NCBI GenBank assembly: GCA_002715505.1 | Contig: PAZF01000002.1 | Span: 1 to 64,000 of the forward strand | Source of the DNA: Candidatus Pelagibacterales bacterium | Lineage (GTDB): Bacteria; Pseudomonadota; Alphaproteobacteria; TMED109 | Direction of reading: 5' to 3' | DNA length: 64,000 nt | Shown: positions 31,615-40,414 of the stretch, piece after piece | How positions within the stretch are numbered: position 1 is the first letter of the stretch | Layout: every line of letters starts with the position of its first letter | Program-made: the position numbers and the translations under genes | The notes under the pieces: generated by a model | Told to the model about the DNA's origin: nothing | What the model saw: only the letters and a program-made list of their open reading frames with translations | Databases searched by the model: none

Positions 31615-31810
31615 CATGTAAATCAATTTTAGGAACATTGCACCAAATAAGCTTTAACTACTCTGTATGATTCTTATATGGAGTCTATTTATTATATCAA
31701 TAATAGATTGTTTTTTATAAAATTTGATTTCTGTAAATCTGCTAACTTAAAAATGGTAGTCAGCTTTTATGAACAAATAATTGATAGGATTAGTTAATTA
31801 AGTTACAATA
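31615..31810 (+). repeat. Upstream repeat module R1, ends in a promoter-like TTGATA-N17-TACAAT
   Basis: Aligns with 32955-33150 over about 200 bp; 3' part shared with 33761-33833 and 34060-34110. Confidence 0.75.
31781..31809 (+). promoter_or_regulatory. Candidate sigma70 promoter TTGATA-17-TACAAT
   Basis: Repeated promoter module; 17-bp spacer conserved among copies. Confidence 0.6.
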
Positions 31811-31858
31811 ACTTTCTGTAATCCTTTAAATTATCATTTATTAATAAAGGAGATATAT

Positions 31859-32056
31859 ATGTTTTTTGGTTGGCTAAAAGGAATTTTAGCAAATATTTTA
31901 ATTGGAATTGGATTAATATCAGTTGTTATGGGTCTTATTGCAACTAGTAATGAAATGAGTGGTACATTTTATTATGTTTTAGGAGCAGTTTTTGGTGCTA
32001 TTGGTTCTTACCTAAAATACGTTTCCAAACAGACTGTTAAATCAGTTAAAAAATAA
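31859..32056 (+). CDS. Small glycine-rich membrane protein (65 aa)
   Basis: Good SD (aaggag) before ATG; two TM segments MFFGWLKGILANILIGIGLISVVMGLI / FYYVLGAVFGAIGSYL. Confidence 0.6.
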   Translation: MFFGWLKGILANILIGIGLISVVMGLIATSNEMSGTFYYVLGAVFGAIGSYLKYVSKQTVKSVKK

Positions 32057-32094
32057 TAAATCTTAATGATAGTTCTACTCTCAATAATCGACAA

Positions 32095-32364
32095 TTAGCC
32101 TATCCAGCATCTTAATATTTTTAAAGAAGTAGCCCCTACTTCTCCATACTCACTATCGTATATTTCCTGTGGCACTTTAAACAGCTTCTCTATCTCTCCT
32201 AGTTTATGTATAGCTTTCAAGTACTCTATTGCGTCTGCTTCATTATAAACACTACAGTTTGTCTCTCCATTAAAGTAAGACAAACCATTATCTACTTTTA
32301 TTATATCTTCAATTTCTTTATTAAAGGTGTGAAAGAACAATTTATACCTAACTACATATTGCAT
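32095..32364 (-). CDS. Hypothetical protein orf89 (89 aa)
   Basis: ORF with a degenerate second copy at 33630-33767. Confidence 0.5.
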   Translation of the reverse strand: MQYVVRYKLFFHTFNKEIEDIIKVDNGLSYFNGETNCSVYNEADAIEYLKAIHKLGEIEKLFKVPQEIYDSEYGEVGATSLKILRCWIG

Positions 32365-32634
32365 GTTTTGTGTTCGTAATTAAGAAAGAAAAGGTTTATG
32401 AAAAAAAATTAAAAATAAACTACCCTATGTGATTCTTAAGATTCTTATATTGAGCTATAAATTAATCATTAAATTAAAATATTTTAAAAAAAAGAATCTA
32501 TTAAATTAAATTAAACTCAATAAAACTGGCTTTTTAAAAGCTAAATTTAAGATAGAAATTTTAATTTTTTCTTTCTTGCTTTGCTACTTTAAATATCATA
32601 TGTTTTTTAGTTTATTATCAAAAATTAATTATTA

Positions 32635-32847
32635 ATGGCTTGGTGGTATTATATAATAATTTGGTTCATTAGCTTTGGTATACCAATTTCTTGTTTTCAG
32701 TGGTTTTTATCAGATAGATACAACCTTAATGGGGAAACACTAGATTCCAATCAAATGCTTAGATTTCTATCTATTTACATAGCTACAATGATATTTGCGA
32801 CTTTAGTATGTATTTTGATAGCAATATTGTTTGGTATTCCATCTTAA
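32635..32847 (+). CDS. Small hypothetical membrane protein (70 aa)
   Basis: Two hydrophobic segments; ORF inside the duplicated patch. Confidence 0.4.
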   Translation: MAWWYYIIIWFISFGIPISCFQWFLSDRYNLNGETLDSNQMLRFLSIYIATMIFATLVCILIAILFGIPS

Positions 32848-32867
32848 ATCACATAATTTTGAGATTT

Positions 32868-32940
32868 AGTAATTAAGTGAAGTTTTTATAGCAGTCAAAA
32901 ATACAGGCTTGAAAACTAACAAACCCTTACACTAGACAGA
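32868..32940 (+). pseudogene. Second, more decayed partial tRNA-Ser copy
   Basis: agtgaagt...agcagtcaaaaatacaggcttgaaaacta...cttacac resembles the 5' two-thirds of tRNA-Ser, including the CTTGAAAAC anticodon loop. Confidence 0.4.
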
Positions 32941-32954
32941 AAAAATAATTCATA

Positions 32955-33150
32955 TAGGTGTTTTTAAGATCAATAGAATTCACGTAAATACATTTTAGGT
33001 TTGTATAACCTAACAAATAAACTTATACAACTCATATGACCTTGTATGGAATATATTTAATATCTCTATAATAGTCTTTGTTTTGTTTTTTTTCAGATAG
33101 CTTCTATGTCAGATAATTGATAGTGTTAGTAAATTAAGTTGAGGAATCTT
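32955..33150 (+). repeat. Upstream repeat module R2, directly before secreted copy C
   Basis: Aligns with R1 from the 'attcAYgtaaat' segment through 'ataattgatag...ttaagtt'. Confidence 0.7.
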
Positions 33151-33171
33151 AACAGTGAGTTATAGTGAACT

Positions 33172-33603
33172 GTGAAAATTTTTTATATATTAATAATATT
33201 TTTTTTGAATATAAGTAATTCATATTCTAAAAGTTACGAGTTGGAATGGACAGGAGATATGGAATTTACAAAAAGCATAACATATCAAGATAAAAGTATT
33301 TTTAAAATTGTTCATCCAAAAGGTTATTGGAAAGATAGTGATGGTAATTTTGGAAATTTTAGCTGTCTAGGATGGGTTAAAAATATAAAAGATAAAGAGA
33401 TTTTAGAGGTAAATTGTGAGGCACTAGATAATGAAAACGATAAATTTTGGGTTATATTAAATAGAAATTCTGAAATAGGCGCAGGTGTAGGCGTTTCAAC
33501 TTATATTGATGCTACTGGTAAATATAAAAAATTAATTAATAAAAAGTGCAAATATGCAATAAACTATTTCCAAACTGGATTTTTTTACAAACAAGTATGC
33601 TAA
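33172..33603 (+). CDS. Small secreted protein, C-x16-C family, copy C (GTG start)
   Basis: YWKDSDGNFGNFSCLG; IDATGKYKKLINKKCKYAINYFQTGFFYKQVC; ends exactly at the second Cys. Confidence 0.82.
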   Translation: MKIFYILIIFFLNISNSYSKSYELEWTGDMEFTKSITYQDKSIFKIVHPKGYWKDSDGNFGNFSCLGWVKNIKDKEILEVNCEALDNENDKFWVILNRNSEIGAGVGVSTYIDATGKYKKLINKKCKYAINYFQTGFFYKQVC

Positions 33604-33629
33604 ATATATTTATAGATAAAAACTTACCA

Positions 33630-33767
33630 ATCTAAGATCTCAATATCTTAAGGTTAGTAGCACCTACCTCCCCATTCTCAATATCACATATTTCCTCTGG
33701 TACTTTGAAAAGCTTTTCTATGTCGCTGAGTTTATGTACAGTTTTCTTTCACTCTAATACATCTGCT
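33630..33767 (-). pseudogene. Degenerate copy of orf89 (C-terminal part)
   Basis: ccaatctaagatctcaatatctt...ctcaatatcacatatttcctctggtactttgaaaagcttttctatgtcgctgagtttatg is alignable with 32095-32239. Confidence 0.75.
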
Positions 33768-33804
33768 AACTTAAAAATGCAGTCAACTTCTATGAACATA
33801 TAAT

Positions 33805-33833
33805 TGATAGGATCCGTTAATTAAGTTATAATT
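33805..33833 (+). promoter_or_regulatory. Candidate sigma70 promoter TTGATA-17-TATAAT (module R3)
   Basis: Consensus -10 and near-consensus -35 at optimal spacing, within the repeated module. Confidence 0.7.
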
Positions 33834-33846
33834 TAAAAATATAATA

Positions 33847-34020
33847 ATGAGTATAAAAAATTTTATAAAAATTATAACTGTGCTTAATTTATTTTTAATT
33901 AGCTGTAGTGATGAAAATCATAATAAAAGTAATTATAAAAAAAAAACTAGTATACCTATAACAGGTCAATCAATAGATAAAAAAGTTAACCCTAGTAAAA
34001 AAGTAAGTGACTTTTATTAA
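33847..34020 (+). CDS. Small putative lipoprotein (57 aa)
   Basis: MSIKNFIKIITVLNLFLISCSDENHN...: lipobox-like LISC; immediately downstream of promoter module R3. Confidence 0.5.
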   Translation: MSIKNFIKIITVLNLFLISCSDENHNKSNYKKKTSIPITGQSIDKKVNPSKKVSDFY

Positions 34021-34081
34021 TTATTAATAAGCGATAAGGAAATAAAAATTAACATAGAAATCTACTTTTATGAAGCGGTGA

Positions 34082-34110
34082 TTGATTGGATTTATTAATT
34101 AAGATATTAT
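34082..34110 (+). promoter_or_regulatory. Candidate sigma70 promoter TTGATT-17-TATTAT (module R4)
   Basis: Same module; -10 ends 6 nt before the ATG of copy D. Confidence 0.6.
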
Positions 34111-34116
34111 TTTTTT

Positions 34117-34605
34117 ATGAAAAATCTATTAATTATATTTTTTGTTTTATTTTTATCCTCACTATCGTCCGATGATTATAAAATAGATATACATGGTAAA
34201 ATTGTTAACAGTTTAAAACATAAATATTCTAATAATAGTTATTATAGTATTTTAAAATTAGATGGAACATTTACTGATAATTTTAGTAATTACGGAAATT
34301 TTAACGCATTAGTAAGTTTAGAAATAGATAATAGTGAACTTAAACAACATTTTTTTTCTGCTGAACTAACATATCAGGACGGGTCCATTTTTTATGGACA
34401 AGGTTCAAGAACTAGTAGAGAATTTGAACAAGGTATTGGTAAACTATTAATTACAAGTGCAAATAAAAGATTGACAGAATTAGTAGGAGTAAAATGTGTT
34501 TATGCAATAAATTTTTTTAGAAGTACTTCTTTTACTCTTACAAAATGCAAAATTACTAATAGCCAAAAAGAAGCACTTAGTAATATTTCTTCAAACAAAG
34601 AATAA
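34117..34605 (+). CDS. Small secreted protein, C-x16-C family, copy D
   Basis: FTDNFSNYGNF; LTELVGVKCVYAINFFRSTSFTLTKCKI. Confidence 0.83.
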   Translation: MKNLLIIFFVLFLSSLSSDDYKIDIHGKIVNSLKHKYSNNSYYSILKLDGTFTDNFSNYGNFNALVSLEIDNSELKQHFFSAELTYQDGSIFYGQGSRTSREFEQGIGKLLITSANKRLTELVGVKCVYAINFFRSTSFTLTKCKITNSQKEALSNISSNKE

Positions 34606-34792
34606 TATTAATTTTTCTGAAATAGAATTAAAAATTTGAGTTAATAGAAATAGTTTATATTTAGCCAATAGAGGAATTTATAATGATCATAGAGAAATTA
34701 TCAGCCTTTTAATGTCTGCCTAGGACTATAAATAGCCCTATGCAGTTAATTACTTTCAAGATAGAATACATATATAAATAAAATTGTAAAAA

Positions 34793-35623
34793 ATGAAGCC
34801 ATTATCAGAAAAAATAATAAGACCAATCAATGAAGCAAATGTTGATAAAGGTCGAATAAACAGAAAAGTTATACAAAATATTTTTTTTATAGATATAGAT
34901 AGACCAAAAAAAATGAATGGTTTCACACCTTATATGTTCAAAGAAATGGCAAAAGCTTTTACAGAATTCGAAAATGAAGACAATGCCTTATGTGCAATAG
35001 TATATACAAGTGGAGATAATTTTTGTGCTGGAATGGATCTTAATAAGATGAAAAAATTACTTAAAAAAGGTGATCATAGCTATATTAAGAATAAAAATTT
35101 TATAGATCCTCTAGGATTAAATAAACCTGTAAGAAGCAAACCATTAATTGTTGCTGTAAAAGGTATTACTTTTACTTATGGCCTAGAACTAATGTTATCA
35201 GCTGATATTGCTTTAGCAGCAAAAAATACTACATTTGCAATGCTAGAAGTTAAAAGAGGATTACTTATGACCGGAGGAGCAACTTTAAGATTTGTAGAAA
35301 GGTCGGGCTGGAGTAATGCAATGAAATATTTATTAACAGGTATAAAATTTGATAGTCAAGAAGCCTATAGAATGAATCTTGTGCAAGAAGTAGTTGATGA
35401 AAATTATTTATTTACGAGAGCTGTAGAATTAGCTGGCCATATTTGTCAGTCCTCTCCATTGGCAATAAAAGAAGTAATAAAAAACTCTAGATTGGCCCAA
35501 ATAGATTCTATAAAAGCAATTGAAAAATTTAATAAAGTACAAAATAAACTTATTAAAAGTAAGGATTTTGCTGAAGGTTTGAAATCTTTTGAGCAGAAAC
35601 GAGATCCAAGTTTCAAAAATTAA
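34793..35623 (+). CDS. Enoyl-CoA hydratase/isomerase family protein (crotonase)
   Basis: VYTSGDNFCAGMDLNKM; PLIVAVKGITFTYGLELMLSADIALAAKNTTFAMLEVKRGLL. Confidence 0.9.
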   Translation: MKPLSEKIIRPINEANVDKGRINRKVIQNIFFIDIDRPKKMNGFTPYMFKEMAKAFTEFENEDNALCAIVYTSGDNFCAGMDLNKMKKLLKKGDHSYIKNKNFIDPLGLNKPVRSKPLIVAVKGITFTYGLELMLSADIALAAKNTTFAMLEVKRGLLMTGGATLRFVERSGWSNAMKYLLTGIKFDSQEAYRMNLVQEVVDENYLFTRAVELAGHICQSSPLAIKEVIKNSRLAQIDSIKAIEKFNKVQNKLIKSKDFAEGLKSFEQKRDPSFKN

Positions 35624-35782
35624 AACTTAAGACATATATATTGTATAACGTATAAAATTAAAGATTAAGAAATTTTAAGAAAGTTATGGATAAACATATC
35701 TTAAATAACTATTTTATAGTTCACCTGGATATCTAGCTTAAACAAGTACAGTTAAGTATAATAAGTGGGAATTAAAGCCAGT

Positions 35783-35820
35783 TGCTAGGAAGCAAGGCTA
35801 CCTAGCACTAACTCCTTTTA
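35783..35820. terminator. Candidate stem-loop terminator between the convergent crotonase and hsp20 genes
   Basis: TGCTAGG-N11-CCTAGCA then a short pyrimidine/T-rich tail. Confidence 0.4.
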
Positions 35821-35823
35821 TAA

Positions 35824-36249
35824 TTACTTTATTGTTATGGTTCTTGGTTTCTTGCGTTCAGGAATAATCCTCTCTAAAGAAACAATCAATAAGCCATTTT
35901 TCAATTCAGCACCATTTACTTTGACATCATCTGCTATTGTAAAATGTCTTTCAAAAAACCTCTTTGCAATACCTCTGTGAAGAATTTCAACTTTATCATC
36001 ATCATCTTTTTTTACAGACTTAATTGTAAGTGTGTTTTCTTTTACTTCTACAATAATATCTTCCTTACTATATCCAGCTAAAGCTACTTGAATATCATAT
36101 TTCGTATCACTTTGTTTTATAATGTCATAAGGTGGATAATTGTTTTGTAGCCCTGAACTCTCGAACATGTCATTGAAATGATCAAAGATGTTATCATAAC
36201 CAATAGTATGAGGTCGGAGTTGATTAAAAATAGTTAATGCGTTTGTCAT
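35824..36249 (-). CDS. Hsp20-family small heat shock protein (IbpA-like)
   Basis: YPPYDIIKQSDTKYDIQVALAGYSKEDIIVEVKENTLTIKS; RGIAKRFFERHFTIADDVKVNGAELKNGLLIVSLER. Confidence 0.95.
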   Translation of the reverse strand: MTNALTIFNQLRPHTIGYDNIFDHFNDMFESSGLQNNYPPYDIIKQSDTKYDIQVALAGYSKEDIIVEVKENTLTIKSVKKDDDDKVEILHRGIAKRFFERHFTIADDVKVNGAELKNGLLIVSLERIIPERKKPRTITIK

Positions 36250-36300
36250 TTAAACCTCCTTGTTTAGCAAAGTTATTAACAGGCCCATTGTGGCGCCTTA
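36250..36300 (-). promoter_or_regulatory. Candidate ROSE-type RNA thermometer in the hsp20 5'UTR
   Basis: 5'-ACUUUGCU-AAACA-AGGAGGU-7 nt-AUG: a U(U)GCU anti-SD opposite AGGAGG with a bulged G, the hallmark of ROSE elements. Confidence 0.6.
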
Positions 36301-36384
36301 GATAATATATGGGTATTAAATTAGTAATTACAAGATTAAATACACTTTTTCTAGAAATCTAGATAAATTATACTCAACTTATTA

Positions 36385-36846
36385 ATGGAGGATAATATGA
36401 AAAAAATAATATTAATATTCACAATCATATTTGTGTCATGTACAAGCGTAAATTCTAAAGAATATATTTTTGAAGCGTATGGTAAATCAAACCAAGATAC
36501 TATAAATATTTCTGATGACTTTAAGTTTTCTAGTTATACGTCTGAAGGCATGTGGGACGACAATAATGGAGACTATGGAAATGAGATATGTTCAGGTTAT
36601 GTTAAACAAATGAACAAAAAAGTAGAACTGGAAGTTTTTTGTGAAACTATAAATCAAAATAATGAAAAATTTTGGAACTCTAGAGTTAGAAAATCAGATA
36701 AAGGTGGAGGAGTAGGACAAATTACTATTTTAAATGGTACTGGAAAGTATAAATCTTTAATAGGTCTGTCTTGTCCTTATGGAATAAATTATAAAAATAA
36801 TTACGCATGGTTTAGAGCAAAATGTAAAATAGAAAATAAACGTTAA
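36385..36846 (+). CDS. Small secreted protein, C-x16-C family, copy E
   Basis: MWDDNNGDYGNEICSG; LNGTGKYKSLIGLSCPYGINYKNNYAWFRAKCKI; MKKIILIF start likely (36397). Confidence 0.83.
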   Translation: MEDNMKKIILIFTIIFVSCTSVNSKEYIFEAYGKSNQDTINISDDFKFSSYTSEGMWDDNNGDYGNEICSGYVKQMNKKVELEVFCETINQNNEKFWNSRVRKSDKGGGVGQITILNGTGKYKSLIGLSCPYGINYKNNYAWFRAKCKIENKR

Positions 36847-36948
36847 ATAATTTTTGATATTAAATTAACTATTATAATAAAACATCTATAATTCATTATA
36901 TAGAATCTATAAATAATGGAAATCTATTGTTTATTAAGCACGCTAAAT

Positions 36949-37635
36949 TTAAAAATTGATTAAACTACCATCATAGTTAAAAAATTTTCCAGTACTAGAA
37001 AATGTTAAGTTCTCAAAACTTTTAATTAATGATGAAGCACTTTCATTAGGAGAAAGTGGTGCATTGGGGCCTCCCATATCTGTTCTAACCCACCCGGGAT
37101 GGAAAGAAGATACAATTATTTTTTTTGACTTAAACTCTTCTGAGATAGACACCATAATATTATTAACAGCCGCTTTTGAAGCTCTATAAATTGTTGCATT
37201 TGAACCATTATGTTCTTGAACACCCATAATTGAAGAAATTAGAATTATTTTTGAATTTGTATAAAGATGCCTACTAAAATTCCTAATAGTTAAAATACAT
37301 CCTAAAACATTAACATCTAAAACTTTTAACATATTTTTATGACTATGATCTTCATCAAAAAATGTTCCATAGCCATTATTTATACCGGCATTACATATCA
37401 AGTAATCAAGAGGATATTCTATCTTATTAGATACATTAAGAATTGATTTTTCATCAATTACGTTCATCTCAAAAAAATTAACATTTTTGGATTTAATTTG
37501 TAAAAGTTCTTTAGATTTTTTTTTATTTCTGAAAGTACCAATAACAGAAAAGTTTTTAGAAATACTTTCTTTGACTAATTCAAGCCCTATTCCTCTATTT
37601 GCTCCTGTAATTAATATAGTCTTAAATTTTGACAT
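36949..37635 (-). CDS. Short-chain dehydrogenase/reductase
   Basis: ILITGANRGIGLELVKE; NAGINNGYG; YRASKAAVNN (YxxxK). Confidence 0.92.
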   Translation of the reverse strand: MSKFKTILITGANRGIGLELVKESISKNFSVIGTFRNKKKSKELLQIKSKNVNFFEMNVIDEKSILNVSNKIEYPLDYLICNAGINNGYGTFFDEDHSHKNMLKVLDVNVLGCILTIRNFSRHLYTNSKIILISSIMGVQEHNGSNATIYRASKAAVNNIMVSISEEFKSKKIIVSSFHPGWVRTDMGGPNAPLSPNESASSLIKSFENLTFSSTGKFFNYDGSLINF

Positions 37636-37966
37636 TATTTAATATAAAATAATTAAAAGAAAATTAGAACTAATCTTTAAAAATTATTTAATAAATAAAG
37701 TAAATTAAAAAAAACTACAATTTTATTTCGTATACTGCTTATATTACTCTTTTGTAGTATATTTTATGACGCCTTGCTACCACACAATATGATGTTGAGG
37801 AGCTCATTAGCAATTTGTTAATCTCACCTGTTATTAATATTCTTTACATTATTAATATCGGAAAGGATTAAACCAAAATCATAAAAATAACTATGCATAA
37901 AACAGGTTCAATTTTTCATAATGCTTCCGTTAAATATTTTTATTAAGCTAAAGCTTGAAGTTTTAC

Positions 37967-38077
37967 TTAAAGAGTTATTACCTGATCTGGAGGATTTGAA
38001 CCAAGAGCAGTATAAAGTTGAGGAAAGCAACCAGCTTTAACACCGTCTACTAACCCCTTTGCTGTGACTTCTCCAGA
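37967..38077 (-). pseudogene. Possible protein-gene remnant
   Basis: Open stop-to-stop frame SGEVTAKGLVDGVKAGCFPQLYTALGSNPPDQVITL, coding-like but without a start. Confidence 0.25.
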
Positions 38078-38138
38078 CTAATTATATAAATAAATTATAA
38101 AATGTAGTTAAATATCATTATATTGCTATTATGTTGTT

Positions 38139-38927
38139 ATGTTATCTACTAAACAGCTAATTTTAAACTTAGATTTTGAATATAAAGAAATTACTATAAG
38201 TAAAAATACTGAGTTTAATTTTAAAGATAGAAATAAAGCTTACATTCTATTATCTGGTAAAATAATTTCTTATGGAGAAAGAGATTATACTCAATTGTTA
38301 AAAAAAAATGATCCAATCGGCTTTGCAGAGTCTATTTTAGCTAAGGAAAAAGTATTAAAATACAAAAGATTAACTGATATTATTCTTTTAGAGTTTAGTG
38401 CTAAAAAAATTAGACAAGCCGTAAATGAGTCAAATATTGCTGTGAAAGCACTTATAAAATATAGTTTAGCGAGAATTTTTAAATCTACAAATGTACCTCG
38501 TAAAAGCCATTACTTATTTGAAGACGAATTTGTTCATAAGAATTGGAAATTATTAGACACAAAAACTTATAATGAAGAAGCAATAATATTTGCTCACGGT
38601 AATTCTGCAAAAAATATGTATTTTATAGAAAAAGGAAAAGTTAAATTGATTAGTAAAGAAAATAAATTAATTAAAGTTCTAAATGCAGGAGAAAGTTTCG
38701 GAGAAATTGCCTTATTAAGAGGAAGAAAGAGATATAACTCAGCAATTTCAATAGGACATACTACACTTAAAATTATTAAAGGCATAATGATTTCTAAACT
38801 AGTAATTAACGAAAACCCCTTAGTACAATTAGCTTTGATATCATTGGCTAAAAAACTAGAAATAATCAATGGAATACGAAGCATTGATCACCACAATAAA
38901 TTAAAACAAGAGGGATTAATTATCTAA
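38139..38927 (+). CDS. Protein with tandem cyclic-nucleotide-binding-like domains
   Basis: AKNMYFIEKGKVKLISKENKLIKVLNAGESFGEIALLRGRKRYNSAISI (cNMP motif) plus an N-terminal degenerate repeat (YILLSGKIISYG...DPIGFAESIL). Confidence 0.78.
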   Translation: MLSTKQLILNLDFEYKEITISKNTEFNFKDRNKAYILLSGKIISYGERDYTQLLKKNDPIGFAESILAKEKVLKYKRLTDIILLEFSAKKIRQAVNESNIAVKALIKYSLARIFKSTNVPRKSHYLFEDEFVHKNWKLLDTKTYNEEAIIFAHGNSAKNMYFIEKGKVKLISKENKLIKVLNAGESFGEIALLRGRKRYNSAISIGHTTLKIIKGIMISKLVINENPLVQLALISLAKKLEIINGIRSIDHHNKLKQEGLII

Positions 38928-39041
38928 TTTAAATTCTTAGTTTAGTTTTGCTAAAATTATTTGAAATATTCACGCGTTATCTTGACTTAATAAACTCAAT
39001 GGTTTAACAATATTCAATAGATTTTAAAATAAGGAGAAAAC

Positions 39042-39542
39042 ATGAAAGCATTAATTTATATTATTTTCATAATATTTAATTTCAATGTAGTAGCAAAAGA
39101 ATGTACTTTTACTAGAACTAATTCAGCAGGAGAGTCTAAATATACAGAGCAATATTCAATAAAAACTAATATACCTGGACATAGTTTAAGAATTTTTACA
39201 GTTGAGGTAACTCCAAAGAAACCTACTAAAAATTGTGAAGGATTAACTATTACTAAATCTAAATTTTGGGGAATGAGTAATTATCAATATAAAAATGGTA
39301 ATGTTTCTGGTAACTGGGAAACTACATATAATGATGGAAGTACAATGTTCGGTACTTTTACAGCTAATTCACAAAGTTCTAAAGATATTAATAAAAACTC
39401 AATTAGTATAGGGAGCAATCAAATTACGGGCGGTACTAAAACATATAAAAACGTCCAAGGATATGGCATAACAAAGACAGAATTTAATCCGGAAAAAAAA
39501 TATATTTCTGGTGAGAGTACAATTTACTATTCTTTAAATTAA
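39042..39542 (+). CDS. Secreted protein of unknown function, possibly AOC/dirigent-like barrel
   Basis: Signal peptide; GNWETTYNDGSTMFGTFTA...GGTKTYKNVQGYGI. Confidence 0.65.
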   Translation: MKALIYIIFIIFNFNVVAKECTFTRTNSAGESKYTEQYSIKTNIPGHSLRIFTVEVTPKKPTKNCEGLTITKSKFWGMSNYQYKNGNVSGNWETTYNDGSTMFGTFTANSQSSKDINKNSISIGSNQITGGTKTYKNVQGYGITKTEFNPEKKYISGESTIYYSLN

Positions 39543-39788
39543 AAAATTTTTAAATGATTATAAAACTAGGTAGATCAAATTTAAATTTCTATTTAGTTTT
39601 TTAATCATTATTCTTTTTTTATAGCAATATAAAATTATTATTGATAATTAAATACAAGTATTGCTATAGAGTATTTAATTAAATAAAGACATAAACACGG
39701 TTTATAAGAACTTTATTAAATGACTATATATTATATCTAATGATTACATTAATAAAATCTTCTATATCGTTGTTTTTACTATTAATAT

Positions 39789-40100
39789 TTAATCGCAACC
39801 AATTTTATTAAGATGATAACTTAAATATTTTAATAAATTTAATCCTTTTTTTGATTGCTTGTCTTTTCTTACAGTAAAACCTAAATTATTCTTTTTATAA
39901 TTTTTAGTAAACTCATTTTGGTATAATTTTTCTAACTCGTTACAATTATTATCAATAATTATATTCTTAATATTAGATTCTGATATATCAGGATACAAAG
40001 ACCAAATTACATTAGGTTCTGATTTTTCAATATAATAAACTATAGAAAAAATTGTTATAAAAGTTATAAAATAATATTTAATTAACCAATGTATTTTCAT
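39789..40100 (-). CDS. Hypothetical protein with N-terminal TM
   Basis: 103-aa ORF, one hydrophobic segment. Confidence 0.4.
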   Translation of the reverse strand: MKIHWLIKYYFITFITIFSIVYYIEKSEPNVIWSLYPDISESNIKNIIIDNNCNELEKLYQNEFTKNYKKNNLGFTVRKDKQSKKGLNLLKYLSYHLNKIGCD

Positions 40101-40414
40101 ATTATTAATATAATATTTTTAAAGAAAAATTCTAGGCATTTTGATTAAAAGCTTTTTTTTGTTCAAGAAAACTAGTCTTCCATTATTAACATAAAAATAC
40201 TTTATTAATTCCTTAAAATGGTCAAGTATTTAATCTAATAGGAAAATTTAAATCTAAAGATCTATAAGTGAAAGAGTATTTAAAAAGAATCATTTAGCTA
40301 TTATAGTAATAATTTTATTGTTATACATAATTTTAAAAAATTTTGGGCATAGTTTGTATGTTAGATAATTGCTTTACATATAAAAATGCAAGGAATAATT
40401 GATACTAAATATAC

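Noticed and set aside
37980-38080. tRNA-like reading of the minus strand (acceptor-like TCTGGAG/CTCCAGA and GGTTCAAATCC)
   Set aside because: The T-stem and anticodon arm do not form at correct positions; the segment reads better as a short coding remnant. It is kept only as a low-confidence pseudogene.
37980-38080. RNase P P4-like string GAGGAAAG
   Set aside because: No surrounding RNase P conserved elements; likely coincidence.
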